Assembly: GCA_018818465.1 (NCBI GenBank)
Contig: JAHIRU010000015.1
Coordinates: 1 to 5,273 of the forward strand
DNA length: 5,273 nucleotides
Reading direction: 5' to 3'
DNA from: Nanobdellota archaeon
GTDB lineage: Archaea; Aenigmatarchaeota; Aenigmatarchaeia; QMZP01
Both the position numbers and the translations under genes were made by a program. The notes below the pieces were generated by a model. It searched no databases, was not told the origin of the DNA, and saw only the letters and a program-made list of their open reading frames with translations. Below are positions 5,273 through 5,273 of the stretch, in pieces; within the stretch, counting starts at the first letter, position 1; each line of letters starts with the position of its first letter.

Positions 5273-5273
5273 A

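Noticed and set aside
1..5273. CRISPR array, insertion sequence, tRNA or rRNA
   Set aside because: I saw no regularly spaced direct repeats outside the coding LRR units, no transposase ORF with terminal inverted repeats, and no tRNA-like or rRNA-like sequence.

Overview
The window looks like a piece of an AT-rich archaeal genome. Three starts are preceded by archaeal TATA-like boxes at roughly leaderless spacing (253-260, 995-1002, and 4035-4042 on the minus strand). Genes inside the operon have purine-rich Shine-Dalgarno-like sites instead. The gene families (KaiC-like ATPase, V4R-domain proteins, a small winged-helix protein, a PIG-L deacetylase) fit an archaeon. I cannot name the lineage.

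Layout. Positions 1-290 hold an open-frame fragment running in from the left edge (1-123, doubtful) and then the promoter region of a PIG-L/LmbE deacetylase (291-950, +). Next is a compact plus-strand operon, 1026-3274: a winged-helix DNA-binding protein (84 aa), two tandem paralogous V4R-domain proteins (180 and 174 aa), and a class I SAM-dependent methyltransferase (307 aa). The junctions are +1 nt, +2 nt and a 1-nt stop/start overlap (TAATG). Converging on it from the other strand is a KaiC-like ATPase (3290-4015). After a 129-nt gap with a strong minus-strand terminator hairpin comes a large minus-strand surface-type protein with a fibronectin-III-like domain and SDS22/internalin-like leucine-rich repeats. 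Its frame stays open to the right edge (4145-5272), so it is a C-terminal fragment.

Most interesting part. The four-gene operon reads as a possible ligand- or redox-responsive unit. A perfect 10-bp inverted repeat is centred on the TATA box of the winged-helix gene, just where an autoregulator would block TBP/TFB. The HTH and V4R genes sit next to each other as separate ORFs, like a split version of the methanogen regulator MsvR, which fuses an HTH to a V4R domain. The two V4R paralogues are only about 38% identical by eye, yet share 43-nt and 28-nt DNA blocks with no mismatch, which suggests recent gene conversion. The methyltransferase may make or modify the molecule that is sensed, or modify the sensor; this is inference.

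The deacetylase, the KaiC-like gene and the LRR gene show no clear functional link to the operon. The KaiC-like gene is visibly richer in G+C than the operon beside it.
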